DNA of 64,000 bases, from NCBI GenBank assembly GCA_945865175.1, contig CAMBDA010000001.1:1-64000 (forward strand), in the 5' to 3' direction. This DNA is from an uncultured Prevotellaceae bacterium (GTDB lineage Bacteria > Bacteroidota > Bacteroidia > Bacteroidales > Bacteroidaceae). The position numbers and the translations under genes were made by a program. The notes below the pieces were generated by a model. It searched no databases and was not told the DNA's origin. It worked only from the letters and a program-made list of their open reading frames with translations. Shown here one piece after another: positions 43,405 through 51,978 of the stretch (within the stretch, counting starts at the first letter, position 1; each line of letters opens with the position of its first letter).

Positions 43405-46400
43405 AAAGAAAACTGCTGCTCATCCTGCTGGCCTGGCTCGCCGCCGCAGGCATCACGGCCACCATGGCCCAAAACACCAAGCATGCCATCCGGGGCGTTG
43501 TCTACGACGAGACCGGAGAGGTGCTCCCCGGCGCTACCGTGAAGACAGCCGACGGCAAGAAAGGCTGCACCACCAACATGGACGGAGAGTTCCTGCTCGA
43601 AGCGGCTCCCGGCACACCGCTCACCATCCGCTATATCGGCTACAAGGCGCAGAACCTCAAGGGCACGGGCGGACTGATGAAGATATACATGCAGGCCGAC
43701 ACCAAGCAGATTGCGCAAGTGGTGGTGGACGGCTACCAGCAGACCGACATCCGCAAGGTGACGGGTTCGGTGGGGATGCTGTCGGAAAAGGACCTCAAGG
43801 ACCAGCCGCTGGCAGGTGTGGACCAGCTGATGCAGGGCAAGCTGGCCGGCGTGAACGTGACCACCGTGAGCGGACGGCCGGGCGAGAGTGCCAAGGTGCG
43901 CATCCGCGGTATCAGCTCCATCACGGGCAACAGCGAGCCCCTGTGGGTGGTGGACGGTGTGCCCATCCAGAAGGACATTCCCGCCATGGGAAGCACCTAT
44001 GTGCGGTCGGGCGACTTCAGCACCATCTATGCCAATGGCGTGGCCGGCATCAATCCCCAGGACATCGAAAGCATCACCGTGCTCAAGGATGCGGCAGCCG
44101 CAGCCATCTACGGCAGCCAGGCACAGGCGGGTGTCATCGTCATCACCACCAAGAAGGGCAAGCAGGGAAAGGCGCGTGTGAACTACTCGGGCCAGGTGAC
44201 CGTCCAGTCGCAGCCCACACGCGACAACAACCTGATGAACAGCAGCCAGAAACTGGCCTACGAACAGGGCATCTGGGATGAGTTCTCCGCCCAAGGATAT
44301 GCCAGCGGCGGCTACTATCCCCGCATCGGACTGGTGGGCCAGGTGCGCTCCGGCTACAAACAGTTCGCCGGCATGACCACCGAGGAACAGGACAGCTATC
44401 TGGCCGGACAGGCGGCACAAAGCACCGACTGGTTCAACGAGCTGTTCCGCAATTCCGTGAGTACAGGCCACCACGTGAGCCTGAGCGGCGGTTCCGAAAC
44501 GGCCACCTACTATGTGTCGGCAGGCGTGAACACCAACAACGGCATCGTCAAGCGCACCTCCAGCGACAGCTACAACTTCACCACCAAGGTGAGCGGCCGT
44601 CCGTCGGACAAGGTGTCCTACAACTTCGACATGAACTACAACTACCTCAAGAGCCACGGCAGCAGCTACGGCTTCGACATCTTCCGCTATGCCTATTTCG
44701 CCAACCCCTATGAGAAGCCCTACAACGAGGACGGCTCCTATGCCACCGACAACACCTATTTCACCCTGGCTCCGGCCAACGGAAGCACATCGCTCCGCAT
44801 GCCCGCCAACGGCTTCAACGTGATGCGCGAAATCAACGAGACCGACAACCAGACGACCAGCGGCACCGTGAACATGAGGGGCGACATCACCTGGCGCGTA
44901 ACCGACGACCTGCGCCTCTATGGCCTGGCCTCCTACACCCATTCGAGCGACATCTCGGAAAACATGGTGGGACAAAACACCTATACGGCATGGATGGACC
45001 GCCCGTTCGACAGCAACTACCTGCTCTCGGACCGCATCTACGGCAACTGGACCCACGCCCAGACCACCAACCAGGCATGGCTTCTACGCGCCCAGGCCAA
45101 CTACAGCCATCTGTGGGGCGGCCGCCACAGGGTGAGCGCCGTGGCCGGCACGGAGGTGCGCAAGAACATGGCCCGTTCCGCCTTCCAGAAACAGTACGGC
45201 TACGACCCCGTGACGGGCAACCACAACACCCCCACCCTGGCCCTGAGACCCGGACAGACCACCCTTTCCGAGGCGGACATGATGCTCTACAAAAACATCC
45301 TCAATGCCTGCAATGGGCAGAGCAAGACGGACAATGCCTTTGCCTCGTTCTACGGTGCCGCCGACTACAGCTACGACAACCGCTATGTAGCCAACGCCAC
45401 CGTACGCAGCGATGGCTCCAACAACTTCGGATCCAAGGAGCAGTTCAACCTCACCTGGAGCACCGGTCTGGCATGGAACATCGATGAGGAAAAATGGATG
45501 CAGTCCCAGAAACGATGGCTATCCAGAGTTACCCTGCGCCTGTCCACAGGTGTGACGGGCGGTGTAAACAAAAGCGTCTACCCCGTGCTCATCATGAACT
45601 ACAGCACCCAGTATCGCGACTCCGAGGCCGAAGCGCTGAGGCTGGGGACTATCACAGCCGCACCCAATGCCCACTTACGATGGGAACGCACCCACGACTG
45701 GAACGGCAGCCTGGACATGGGCTTCCTCGATGACCGTTACACGCTGAACCTGAGCTTCTACCGCCGCAAGGGTACCGACATGGTCACCCCCGTGCGCGTG
45801 GTGAGCACCACCGGATTCACCAGCCTCAGCTATAACACCAGCGAGCAGCTCAACCAGGGTCTGGAGATAGCCCTGGGCGCCACCCTGCTCCGCTACAAGC
45901 ATCTCACTTGGCGTCTGACAGGCAACATCGCCTACAACCAGAACATTCTCACCAAGTACGTCTCCCCCACGGGCAGCATCCTGGGCGACATCTACGTGGG
46001 CTACCCACAGGGCAAGCTCTTCACGGGCATCACTACGGGAATTGACCCCGCCACCGGCCTCTATGCCTACCAGCTGCGCTCCGATGCGCAGGTCACCAGC
46101 GATGCCGATCTCCGAGACATGGACAACTATATCTTCTACGTGGGCACCAGCAACGCACCCTGGACGGGCGGACTTTCCACCTCCGTCACCTACAAGCAGC
46201 TGACCCTGAGCGCAGCTGGCAGCTTCAAGCTCAAGGGTATCGTCAAAAACACCATCAACCCGCAGGCTAACTACGGGCAGCTCTCGGGCTCGGTCACCAA
46301 CACCCTTCCCACCACGCTCAACGACGTGTACACGGCCCATCTGAACGTGCCTCAGGCAGCCGCCGACCGCTGGAGGCCCGACAATCCGGACGCGCGCTAC

Positions 46401-46703
46401 CCCAGGCTCATCGATGCCTACGGCACCGCCCTCAACCTCACCACCCAGTCGCCCACCTCCAGCACCATCACAGACTGTGTGTACTATGAGCAATGCAGTT
46501 TCCTGAAGCTCAACAGCCTCACGCTCACCTACAGCCTGCCCTCCCGCCTGCTCCGCCGGGGGCCCGTCAGCTCAGCCGGCATCAGCTTCACGGCCAACAA
46601 CCTGTGCTACTGGACAGGATATAGCGGGCTCAACCCCGAATCGCCCGGGGCCGTCTATCCTGTGGCCCGCAGTTACACGCTGGGGGTGAACATCGGATTC
46701 TAA
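43401..46703 (+). CDS. SusC/RagA-type TonB-linked outer-membrane transporter
   Basis: The 1100-residue protein has a signal peptide (1-24, ending in TMAQ), a carboxypeptidase-D-like regulatory domain (about 28-105; IRGVVYDETGEVLPGATVK), a plug domain (about 110-240) with VRIRGISSITGNSEPLWVVDG and VLKDAAAAAIYGSQAQAGVI, and a long beta-barrel ending in an aromatic-rich strand (SYTLGVNIGF). Such transporters import oligosaccharides or peptides with a SusD lid. Pairing with a two-protease fusion rather than glycosidases suggests peptides (RagA-like), which is inference. It is coupled to the peptidase gene, and SusD follows after 33 bases. Confidence 0.94.
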   Translation: MKRKLLLILLAWLAAAGITATMAQNTKHAIRGVVYDETGEVLPGATVKTADGKKGCTTNMDGEFLLEAAPGTPLTIRYIGYKAQNLKGTGGLMKIYMQADTKQIAQVVVDGYQQTDIRKVTGSVGMLSEKDLKDQPLAGVDQLMQGKLAGVNVTTVSGRPGESAKVRIRGISSITGNSEPLWVVDGVPIQKDIPAMGSTYVRSGDFSTIYANGVAGINPQDIESITVLKDAAAAAIYGSQAQAGVIVITTKKGKQGKARVNYSGQVTVQSQPTRDNNLMNSSQKLAYEQGIWDEFSAQGYASGGYYPRIGLVGQVRSGYKQFAGMTTEEQDSYLAGQAAQSTDWFNELFRNSVSTGHHVSLSGGSETATYYVSAGVNTNNGIVKRTSSDSYNFTTKVSGRPSDKVSYNFDMNYNYLKSHGSSYGFDIFRYAYFANPYEKPYNEDGSYATDNTYFTLAPANGSTSLRMPANGFNVMREINETDNQTTSGTVNMRGDITWRVTDDLRLYGLASYTHSSDISENMVGQNTYTAWMDRPFDSNYLLSDRIYGNWTHAQTTNQAWLLRAQANYSHLWGGRHRVSAVAGTEVRKNMARSAFQKQYGYDPVTGNHNTPTLALRPGQTTLSEADMMLYKNILNACNGQSKTDNAFASFYGAADYSYDNRYVANATVRSDGSNNFGSKEQFNLTWSTGLAWNIDEEKWMQSQKRWLSRVTLRLSTGVTGGVNKSVYPVLIMNYSTQYRDSEAEALRLGTITAAPNAHLRWERTHDWNGSLDMGFLDDRYTLNLSFYRRKGTDMVTPVRVVSTTGFTSLSYNTSEQLNQGLEIALGATLLRYKHLTWRLTGNIAYNQNILTKYVSPTGSILGDIYVGYPQGKLFTGITTGIDPATGLYAYQLRSDAQVTSDADLRDMDNYIFYVGTSNAPWTGGLSTSVTYKQLTLSAAGSFKLKGIVKNTINPQANYGQLSGSVTNTLPTTLNDVYTAHLNVPQAAADRWRPDNPDARYPRLIDAYGTALNLTTQSPTSSTITDCVYYEQCSFLKLNSLTLTYSLPSRLLRRGPVSSAGISFTANNLCYWTGYSGLNPESPGAVYPVARSYTLGVNIGF

Positions 46704-46736
46704 CCAAGACATAACCGTACAAATTTATATACGACA

Positions 46737-48125
46737 ATGAGACAATACATCCTACACGTCCTTCTGGTTACCCTTGCCCTGACGGCATGCAGCGACTTTC
46801 TGGACATCAAGCCATACGGCAAGACCATTCCCCGCACCCGTGAGGAATACAAAGCCCTGCTCGACGAAACGCTCAACGGCATAGACATGGGCAGCACAGG
46901 AGATGAGCAGCTTCTGGGCAGCTATTCGCTCAGCGCCAGCTACGAGGAATGCGCCGACAATCTGGAAACCAACCTCACCGAATACCCCAGTGGCAACTAC
47001 CTGACCACCTACATCGGAGCCATTCTCTCCGGCCGGCAGTCGGTATACAACTATCTGTATGAGCTCATCCGCACCAGCAACATCATCCTGGACGGATGGA
47101 GCCCCGACACATGGGAACGGGCTGACAGCGACATCGTGGGCACCTGCCATGCCATCCGCGGCGTGGCCTACTACCAGTTGCTGCGTCAGTTCTGTGCTCC
47201 CGCCGGAAGCGAAGATGCCACTCTGGGCGTACCCATCGTCACCACTTTCAACATGGAGGCCAAGCCCGACCGCAGTACCTATGCCCAGACCGAGGCACAG
47301 GCCGAAGCCGACCTGCGCAAGGCTCTCTCCTACCACATCCAGGATAAGATGTACCGCTTCAACGACGATGTAATTCTGGGCTACCTAGCCCGCCTCTACC
47401 ATTGGACCGGACGCTGGCAGGAAGCCCTGGAGGCCGCCACAGAGGTGGTGGATCGCCACCCCCTGCTCGACAGTGCCGCCTACCGCACCATGCAGGAGAC
47501 CACCTACGGCCTGGCCGGCAACCGCCTCATCATGGGCAACCTCATCTCAGACGGCGGCACAGGCATGTCGGGCACACAGACCATGATCAAGTACCGTCCC
47601 ATCAGCAAGCGCTGGCTCAACCTTTTCGAAGAGGGCAAGGCCGACGTACGCTATGCCCTGGCTGTGGCCAAAAAGCGCAAGAACGCCAAAATCATACGGG
47701 CCAACCTGCGCTCGGCCGAGCTTTACCTCATTGCCATGGAATGCCACTACCATCTGGACCACACCAAGGACGCCCTGCTCATGCTCAACAGTCTGCGCCG
47801 TCTGCGTTGCCCCCAGGCCAGGCCCTACACCCCCGCAACACTCCCTGCTATCCCCGACGACGAATACATCCGCGAAGATGCCACGGGTGCACCGCTCACT
47901 CCCATGCTTTATGCCATCCTGCGCGAACGCAGGAAGGAAATGTTCATGGAAAACGGAGACCGTTTCTGGGAACTCAAGCGCAACGGCAGGCCTGAGTTCT
48001 GGGTAGGCGTCAAAGGCAAGAAATACTGGACACGATTGTTCATGTACACCTTCCCCCTGCCAGTGGCCGACACCTATGTACAACCCTCACTCATTCAAAA
48101 TCCAGGATATGAAGAAGTTGAATAA
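46737..48125 (+). CDS. SusD/RagB-type surface lipoprotein
   Basis: The 462-residue product has a lipoprotein signal MRQYILHVLLVTLALTACSD with Cys in LTAC and the typical start FLDIKPYGKTIPRT. TPR-like helices follow (RGVAYYQLLRQFCAP, EAQAEADLRKALSYHIQD), and the C-terminal SusD signature is LRERRKEMFMENGDRFWELKRNG. It binds the ligand above the SusC barrel. Its last 17 bases overlap the next small gene. Confidence 0.92.
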   Translation: MRQYILHVLLVTLALTACSDFLDIKPYGKTIPRTREEYKALLDETLNGIDMGSTGDEQLLGSYSLSASYEECADNLETNLTEYPSGNYLTTYIGAILSGRQSVYNYLYELIRTSNIILDGWSPDTWERADSDIVGTCHAIRGVAYYQLLRQFCAPAGSEDATLGVPIVTTFNMEAKPDRSTYAQTEAQAEADLRKALSYHIQDKMYRFNDDVILGYLARLYHWTGRWQEALEAATEVVDRHPLLDSAAYRTMQETTYGLAGNRLIMGNLISDGGTGMSGTQTMIKYRPISKRWLNLFEEGKADVRYALAVAKKRKNAKIIRANLRSAELYLIAMECHYHLDHTKDALLMLNSLRRLRCPQARPYTPATLPAIPDDEYIREDATGAPLTPMLYAILRERRKEMFMENGDRFWELKRNGRPEFWVGVKGKKYWTRLFMYTFPLPVADTYVQPSLIQNPGYEEVE

Positions 48126-48327
48126 ACCATACGTCATGGCAGCCTTCGTATGCTGCCTGGGGCTCACCGTATGCACCTCGTGCGAGGATACCGACAAGGA
48201 GCCCCCCGTGAATGCAGGCTACAAGACCAACATTCGCATGCCTGATGCCGAAGACCTCTCCACCGAGGATCTGGAGCTCATCGAGAGGCAGCAGGCCGAA
48301 TATGACCAGAACAAGAACAATATCTGA
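48109..48327 (+). CDS. Small lipoprotein of the SusC/SusD locus
   Basis: A 72-residue product with signal MKKLNKPYVMAAFVCCLGLT and lipobox-like CTSCED, then an acidic tail (MPDAEDLSTEDLELIERQQA). No family is recognised. The start overlaps the SusD 3' end by 17 bases, indicating coupling, and it may be a surface accessory of the transporter (inference). Confidence 0.68.
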   Translation: MKKLNKPYVMAAFVCCLGLTVCTSCEDTDKEPPVNAGYKTNIRMPDAEDLSTEDLELIERQQAEYDQNKNNI

Positions 48328-48381
48328 GAAAGAAAGAGAGAACAAACAAACATATTTTTCAACCCATTAAAACAACGCACA

Positions 48382-48855
48382 ATGCACATGAAGAAAAAAT
48401 CATTGCCCATCCTGTTGGCCTTGGGCCTGCTCTGTCCGTCAGCGGCAAGAGCCGAGCAGGGAGTGTTGCTCGAACAGCAATCGGGCCAAAGCGTGGGATA
48501 TGCGTTCAGCAGCAATCCCAAGATTACCTTCACGGCCACCGACCTCGTCATTGAGGCCACCGATGTGAAGGTGTCGTATGCACTGGAGGGTCTGAAAGTG
48601 AAGTTCGGCGACGCCACGTCGGCCATTCGGGACATCGATGCAGCCAACGTGAAGTTTCGTCTGTCCGGCTCACAGGTATCCGCCACCGGACTGGCCAAGG
48701 GCCAGACTGTGACCGTCCACTCTGCAGGCGGCCAGCTGCTGGGCACAGCCAAGGCTTCAGCCAACGGCGAGGCCATTCTCTCCCTGAAGCACCTCAAGCA
48801 GGGACTCTACATCATTCACTCAGGTAAAACCACTTACAAATTCACAAAAAAATGA
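48382..48855 (+). CDS. Small secreted protein with a type IX sorting-like C-terminus
   Basis: The 157-residue product has a signal peptide (MHMKKKSLPILLALGLLCPS; MKKK at 48388 is an alternative start). The mature N-terminal half is short and beta-rich (GQSVGYAFSSNPKITFTATD). The last 75 residues (GQTVTVHSAGGQLLGTAKAS to LKQGLYIIHSGKTTYKFTKK) have the layout of a Por secretion/type A C-terminal domain: a V.V....G..L strand, then L..L..GLYII and a basic end. The cargo would be minimal. It overlaps the next gene by 4 bases (ATGA). Confidence 0.68.
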   Translation: MHMKKKSLPILLALGLLCPSAARAEQGVLLEQQSGQSVGYAFSSNPKITFTATDLVIEATDVKVSYALEGLKVKFGDATSAIRDIDAANVKFRLSGSQVSATGLAKGQTVTVHSAGGQLLGTAKASANGEAILSLKHLKQGLYIIHSGKTTYKFTKK

Positions 48856-49508
48856 AAAAAGCATTACTCTCACTGGCTGTCCTCGCAGCAGCCGTATGCA
48901 CAACCTCTGCACAGACACTCAAAGTACACAAGACCGACGGCACCGTGCTGGAAATCCCCACTGCCGATGTGGAATACATAGACTTCGCCACTCCCGCAGC
49001 CGCTGCTCCCATCTATGTGGGCGAGTGGAAGGTAAAGGAATTCGAGTATACCCCCGACCAGATTGCCAACGATTATTGGGGCGGCATGATTACCTCCTTC
49101 GAAGGATGGCCTACTTATAACGAGGCCGATGTCATCACCATCACCGAGGACAAGCTGATCACCTCACTCCAGAGCGAACTGAAGAACTATTTCCGTCCCG
49201 AGTCCAACCTCAAGCCCATCGAAGACTTCAAGCTTCCCGGCATGTTCGGCGGCACCATGCTCACCATGGTAGAGTTGGACAACGTGAACCGCTATTTCTC
49301 CGCCACCGAGGAAAGCGAGGATAAGGTGGCTCTGGTAGGTTTTTCCGTGAACCCCGACGACGAAGAGCTGCTCGACATGTACATTATCGACCACCACAGC
49401 CACACATTCGGCTATCCCGATTTCGATGAATGGACTATGTATGGCGACAGCAAGCCCGAAGCAACCATGAGCGGTGTCTACGTAAAGCTGACCCTCCAGC
49501 GCAAATAA
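48852..49508 (+). CDS. Secreted protein of unknown function, last gene of the peptidase-SusCD locus
   Basis: The 218-residue product has a signal peptide (MKKALLSLAVLAAAVCTTSA). It is followed by TLKVHKTDGTVLEIPTADVE, a motif also seen near the N-terminus of many secreted Prevotella proteins, then a lipocalin-like beta region (VGEWKVKEFEY ... GVYVKLTLQR). No family is assigned. The start overlaps the preceding gene by 4 bases, and a strong terminator follows about 50 bases after the stop codon. Confidence 0.72.
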   Translation: MKKALLSLAVLAAAVCTTSAQTLKVHKTDGTVLEIPTADVEYIDFATPAAAAPIYVGEWKVKEFEYTPDQIANDYWGGMITSFEGWPTYNEADVITITEDKLITSLQSELKNYFRPESNLKPIEDFKLPGMFGGTMLTMVELDNVNRYFSATEESEDKVALVGFSVNPDDEELLDMYIIDHHSHTFGYPDFDEWTMYGDSKPEATMSGVYVKLTLQRK

Positions 49509-49556
49509 TCCCTTCCCCTCAGTCCCCCTGTTTAAAGGGAAGAGGCAGAAACACCT

Positions 49557-49587
49557 AGCCCAGGGCACACGCCCTGGGCTTTTTTTC
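49557..49587 (+). terminator. Intrinsic terminator of the peptidase-SusCD locus
   Basis: AGCCCAGGGC and GCCCTGGGCT form a perfect 10-bp stem with an ACAC loop, followed by seven T residues. Confidence 0.9.
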
Positions 49588-49682
49588 CTAGTACGCTAGA
49601 AAACAGTAACGATGACCCGCACGGTGTTGACATGGAATTATGTCACCCTTACAGGGTTATGGCTTGTGGAGTACCCATAGGA

Positions 49683-49711
49683 CACAGGACTTCGCCCTGT
49701 GCTAAGTTACG
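49683..49711. repeat. Dispersed intergenic repeat, partial copy
   Basis: ACACAGG-ACTTCG-CCCTGTGCTAAGTTACG closely matches the hairpin and tail at 27814-27844. Confidence 0.65.
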
Positions 49712-50043
49712 GGTTCATCCGACATTTCGAGTGATACGGCAATCATGCAGAGCGTAGAGTCCTAAAATACTTTTAGTCCCTGAATCCGTAAGCGTTTCGT
49801 TTCATCACTTTTATGGTTCATCCGAAATATGGAGTGATGTTTTATGGATTATTATTCTTGAAGAGAGTCTGATATAACTTTCATAGTCTACGAATATGAC
49901 AACACTTCCGATAAGGTTAATAACCTTACAGCTGAAAGATTAATAATCTATTAGCCAAAAGGTTATTAACCTTATCGGAAACGAAGATAATATACACATA
50001 CCACACTGCTATAATAAAGTAATCATCCGAAATGTTTGATGAT
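49712..50043 (+). repeat. Three spaced copies of a REP-like 23-base motif
   Basis: GGTTCATCCGA..T...GAGTGAT occurs at 49712-49735 and 49815-49838, and a degenerate form (ATCATCCGAAATGTTTGATGAT) at 50022-50043. The motif is partly self-complementary. Confidence 0.55.
49906..49980. repeat. Perfect 22-bp inverted repeat with a 31-base spacer
   Basis: The left arm (49906-49927, beginning TTCCGATAAGG) is exactly complementary to the right arm (49959-49980, ending CCTTATCGGAA). Each arm also contains the near-palindrome AAGGTTAATAACCTT. There is no adjacent T run and no transposase gene. Confidence 0.88.
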
Positions 50044-50261
50044 CCAAGTTATGTCATCCATTCAGGATATCCTCCACTGTTTGGAGTGTTTCTCATGGAA
50101 TGTCAAGAACACAGTGTTGATATGAAATACAGAAGAATATTGATTACCAAAATGATCTTGAATAGAATGGCTATTCTGAACAAACTACCCTTTGAGGCAC
50201 AGATTCTTCCCCCTAAACAAGGGCTGAGGGGGCTCTGCATCCTCAGCCCCCTACGCCAAAG

Positions 50262-50297
50262 AAAAAGGCCTCGTCCAATAAAGGACAGGCCTTGTTT
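50262..50297 (-). terminator. Intrinsic terminator of the initiator tRNA gene
   Basis: On the minus strand AAGGCC-GTCC pairs with GGAC-GGCCTT, followed by a T-rich run, starting 2 bases past the tRNA 3' end. Confidence 0.75.
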
Positions 50298-50299
50298 AG

Positions 50300-50372
50300 T
50301 TGCGGGGGTCCGACTCGAACGGGCGACCTCCAGGTTATGAGCCTGGCGAGCTACCAACTGCTCCACCCCGCG
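50300..50372 (-). tRNA. Initiator tRNA-Met (CAU)
   Basis: 73 nt. The acceptor is CGCGGGG against CCCCGCA, so position 1 (C) faces position 72 (A), the unpaired end that marks bacterial initiators. The anticodon loop CTCATAA gives CAU. The D arm is GAGCAGTTGGTAGCTC. The T stem has one apparent C/A mismatch (GCCCG with CGGAC). No encoded CCA. Confidence 0.88.
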
Positions 50373-50392
50373 ATGTTTCTTGTTTGCGAGTG

Positions 50393-50424
50393 CAAAGGTA
50401 GGGCATTTTTTTGAGATGGCCAAA
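50393..50424 (-). promoter_or_regulatory. Predicted promoter for the initiator tRNA
   Basis: On the minus strand TTTG (50421-50424), a 20-base spacer, then TACCTTTG (50393-50400). This is the best match to the full consensus in the window. Confidence 0.7.
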
Positions 50425-50501
50425 CATTTAGGGAATAATTCACCAAAATTTAACAAATATGGCACAAAGACAGGGCCAATGTGCAAAAAACGGAGCATTT
50501 T

Positions 50502-50533
50502 CTTGGACATTTAGAAGAATAAGTGTAACTTTG
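50502..50533 (+). promoter_or_regulatory. Predicted promoter for the TetR-fabG genes
   Basis: CTTG (50502-50505), 20 bases, TAACTTTG (50526-50533). The ATG is only 8 bases further on, so the message is nearly leaderless. Confidence 0.62.
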
Positions 50534-50541
50534 CATTCGCT

Positions 50542-51150
50542 ATGCCAATCAATAAAACAAGAACAAAATTGGTGGATGTCGCCAGACAACTCTTCGCCAA
50601 AAACGGTCTGGAGAACACTACGATGAACGACATCGCCCTTGCCTCCGGAAAAGGCAGGCGTACGCTGTACACCTATTTCAAAAGCAAGGACGAAATCTAC
50701 TATGCGGTCATTGAGTCGGAGCTGGACCGCCTGTCCGTGAAACTAGAAGAAGTGGCCGGAACGGAGATGGAACTGGAAGACAAGCTGGTAGAAATCATCT
50801 ATACCCACCTGAACATGATAAAGGATGCCGTGCAGCGAAACGGCAACCTGAGGGCAGAATTTTTCCGGAACGTGTTTCTGGTGTCGAAGGTAAGGAAGAA
50901 TTTTGACCAGAGGGAGACCAAACTGTTCACACAGATTCTTGCCGAAGGTGTGGAAAAGGGTCTGTTTGAGGTGGACAACATCCCCTTTACGGCCGACATC
51001 ATACACTATAGCGTGAGAGGTATGGAAATCCCGTATATCTACGGCCGTCTGGCCGACGGGCTGCCGGGAACCATCAGCAGGGCCATCGTGCAGAAGCTCA
51101 TCCACAAGGCCCTAAGCAAGCCGGGAGCAAGCAGCAGCTATCATTATTAA
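50542..51150 (+). CDS. TetR/AcrR-family transcriptional regulator
   Basis: The 202-residue protein has the TetR helix-turn-helix at residues about 8-52 (KLVDVARQLFAKNGLENTTM, then ASGKGRRTLYTYFKSKDEIY). The C-terminal ligand-binding domain is alpha-helical and less conserved. It probably represses its own nearly leaderless promoter and the following fabG 29 bases downstream, linking it to fatty-acid supply (inference from position). The ligand is unknown. Confidence 0.9.
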   Translation: MPINKTRTKLVDVARQLFAKNGLENTTMNDIALASGKGRRTLYTYFKSKDEIYYAVIESELDRLSVKLEEVAGTEMELEDKLVEIIYTHLNMIKDAVQRNGNLRAEFFRNVFLVSKVRKNFDQRETKLFTQILAEGVEKGLFEVDNIPFTADIIHYSVRGMEIPYIYGRLADGLPGTISRAIVQKLIHKALSKPGASSSYHY

Positions 51151-51179
51151 TTATATATCATATAAAAAAGAAGAAGATT

Positions 51180-51938
51180 ATGAGTCTACTGACAGGAAAG
51201 ACCGCCCTTATTACAGGTGCGGCACGCGGCATCGGCAAGGCCATTGCCCTGCGTTTTGCCCAGGAAGGGGCCAACATCGCTTTTACCGACCTTGTCCTCA
51301 ACGATGACATGGCCGCAGGCCTGGAGGCCACCCGCAAGGAAATAGAGGCCGTGGGTGTGACCTGCCGTGCATACGCCGGCAATGCCGCCGACTTTGCCGA
51401 GACAGAGGCCACGGTGAAGAAGATAAAGGAAGACTTCGGCACCATCGACATCCTCGTGAACAACGCTGGCATCACCAAGGACGGCTTGATGTTGCGCATG
51501 ACCGAGCTGCAATGGGACGCTGTCATCAACGTGAACCTGAAGAGCGCCTTCAACTTCATCCATGCTTGTGTGCCCGTCATGATGCGCCAGCGCGGCGGCA
51601 GCATCATCAACATGGCATCGGTAGTGGGTGTACACGGCAACGCCGGCCAGGCCAACTATGCAGCCAGTAAGGCAGGCATGATAGCCCTGGCCAAGAGCGT
51701 GGCCCAGGAGATGGGTCCCAAGGGTATCCGTGCCAATGCCATCGCCCCCGGCTTCATCGAGACAGCCATGACCGCAGCCCTCTCGGACGAGATCCGTGAG
51801 GAGTGGAAGAAGAAGATTCCCCTGAGACGCGGAGGACAGGTGGAGGACATCGCCAATGTGGCCACCTTCCTGGCCAGCGATATGTCGAGCTACGTGAGCG
51901 GACAGGTAATCCAGGTGGACGGCGGCATGAACATGTAA
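51180..51938 (+). CDS. fabG: 3-oxoacyl-[acyl-carrier-protein] reductase
   Basis: The 252-residue SDR enzyme reduces 3-ketoacyl-ACP with NADPH in fatty-acid elongation. Motifs are ALITGAARGIGKAIA (cofactor, residues 9-23), NNAGITKDGLMLRM, the catalytic Ser in NMASVVGVHGN, YAASKAG (Tyr/Lys) and IAPGFIETAMTAAL. The NNAGITKD...M stretch is characteristic of FabG rather than other SDRs. It lies 29 bases after the TetR gene. Confidence 0.94.
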   Translation: MSLLTGKTALITGAARGIGKAIALRFAQEGANIAFTDLVLNDDMAAGLEATRKEIEAVGVTCRAYAGNAADFAETEATVKKIKEDFGTIDILVNNAGITKDGLMLRMTELQWDAVINVNLKSAFNFIHACVPVMMRQRGGSIINMASVVGVHGNAGQANYAASKAGMIALAKSVAQEMGPKGIRANAIAPGFIETAMTAALSDEIREEWKKKIPLRRGGQVEDIANVATFLASDMSSYVSGQVIQVDGGMNM

Positions 51939-51978
51939 GCCACACACATCTGTTCTATCCACAAAGGAACGAGACAGA

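Larger units (their letters stand above)
49588..50261. other. Intergenic region rich in repeats, no gene
   Basis: No convincing gene is present. It contains one arm of the dispersed repeat (49683-49711), three copies of a TTCATCCGA..T..GAGTGAT-like motif, a perfect 22-bp inverted repeat (49906-49980) and a GGGCTGAGG/CCTCAGCCC hairpin (50221-50249). Base composition is clearly AT-richer than the genes on either side. Confidence 0.7.

Noticed and set aside
43341-45056. 571-codon open frame opposite SusC
   Set aside because: Same type of shadow frame. The plus strand encodes an unmistakable SusC.
50032-50340. 102-codon plus-strand frame over the initiator tRNA
   Set aside because: It runs into the antisense of the tRNA and its terminator and has no protein signature.
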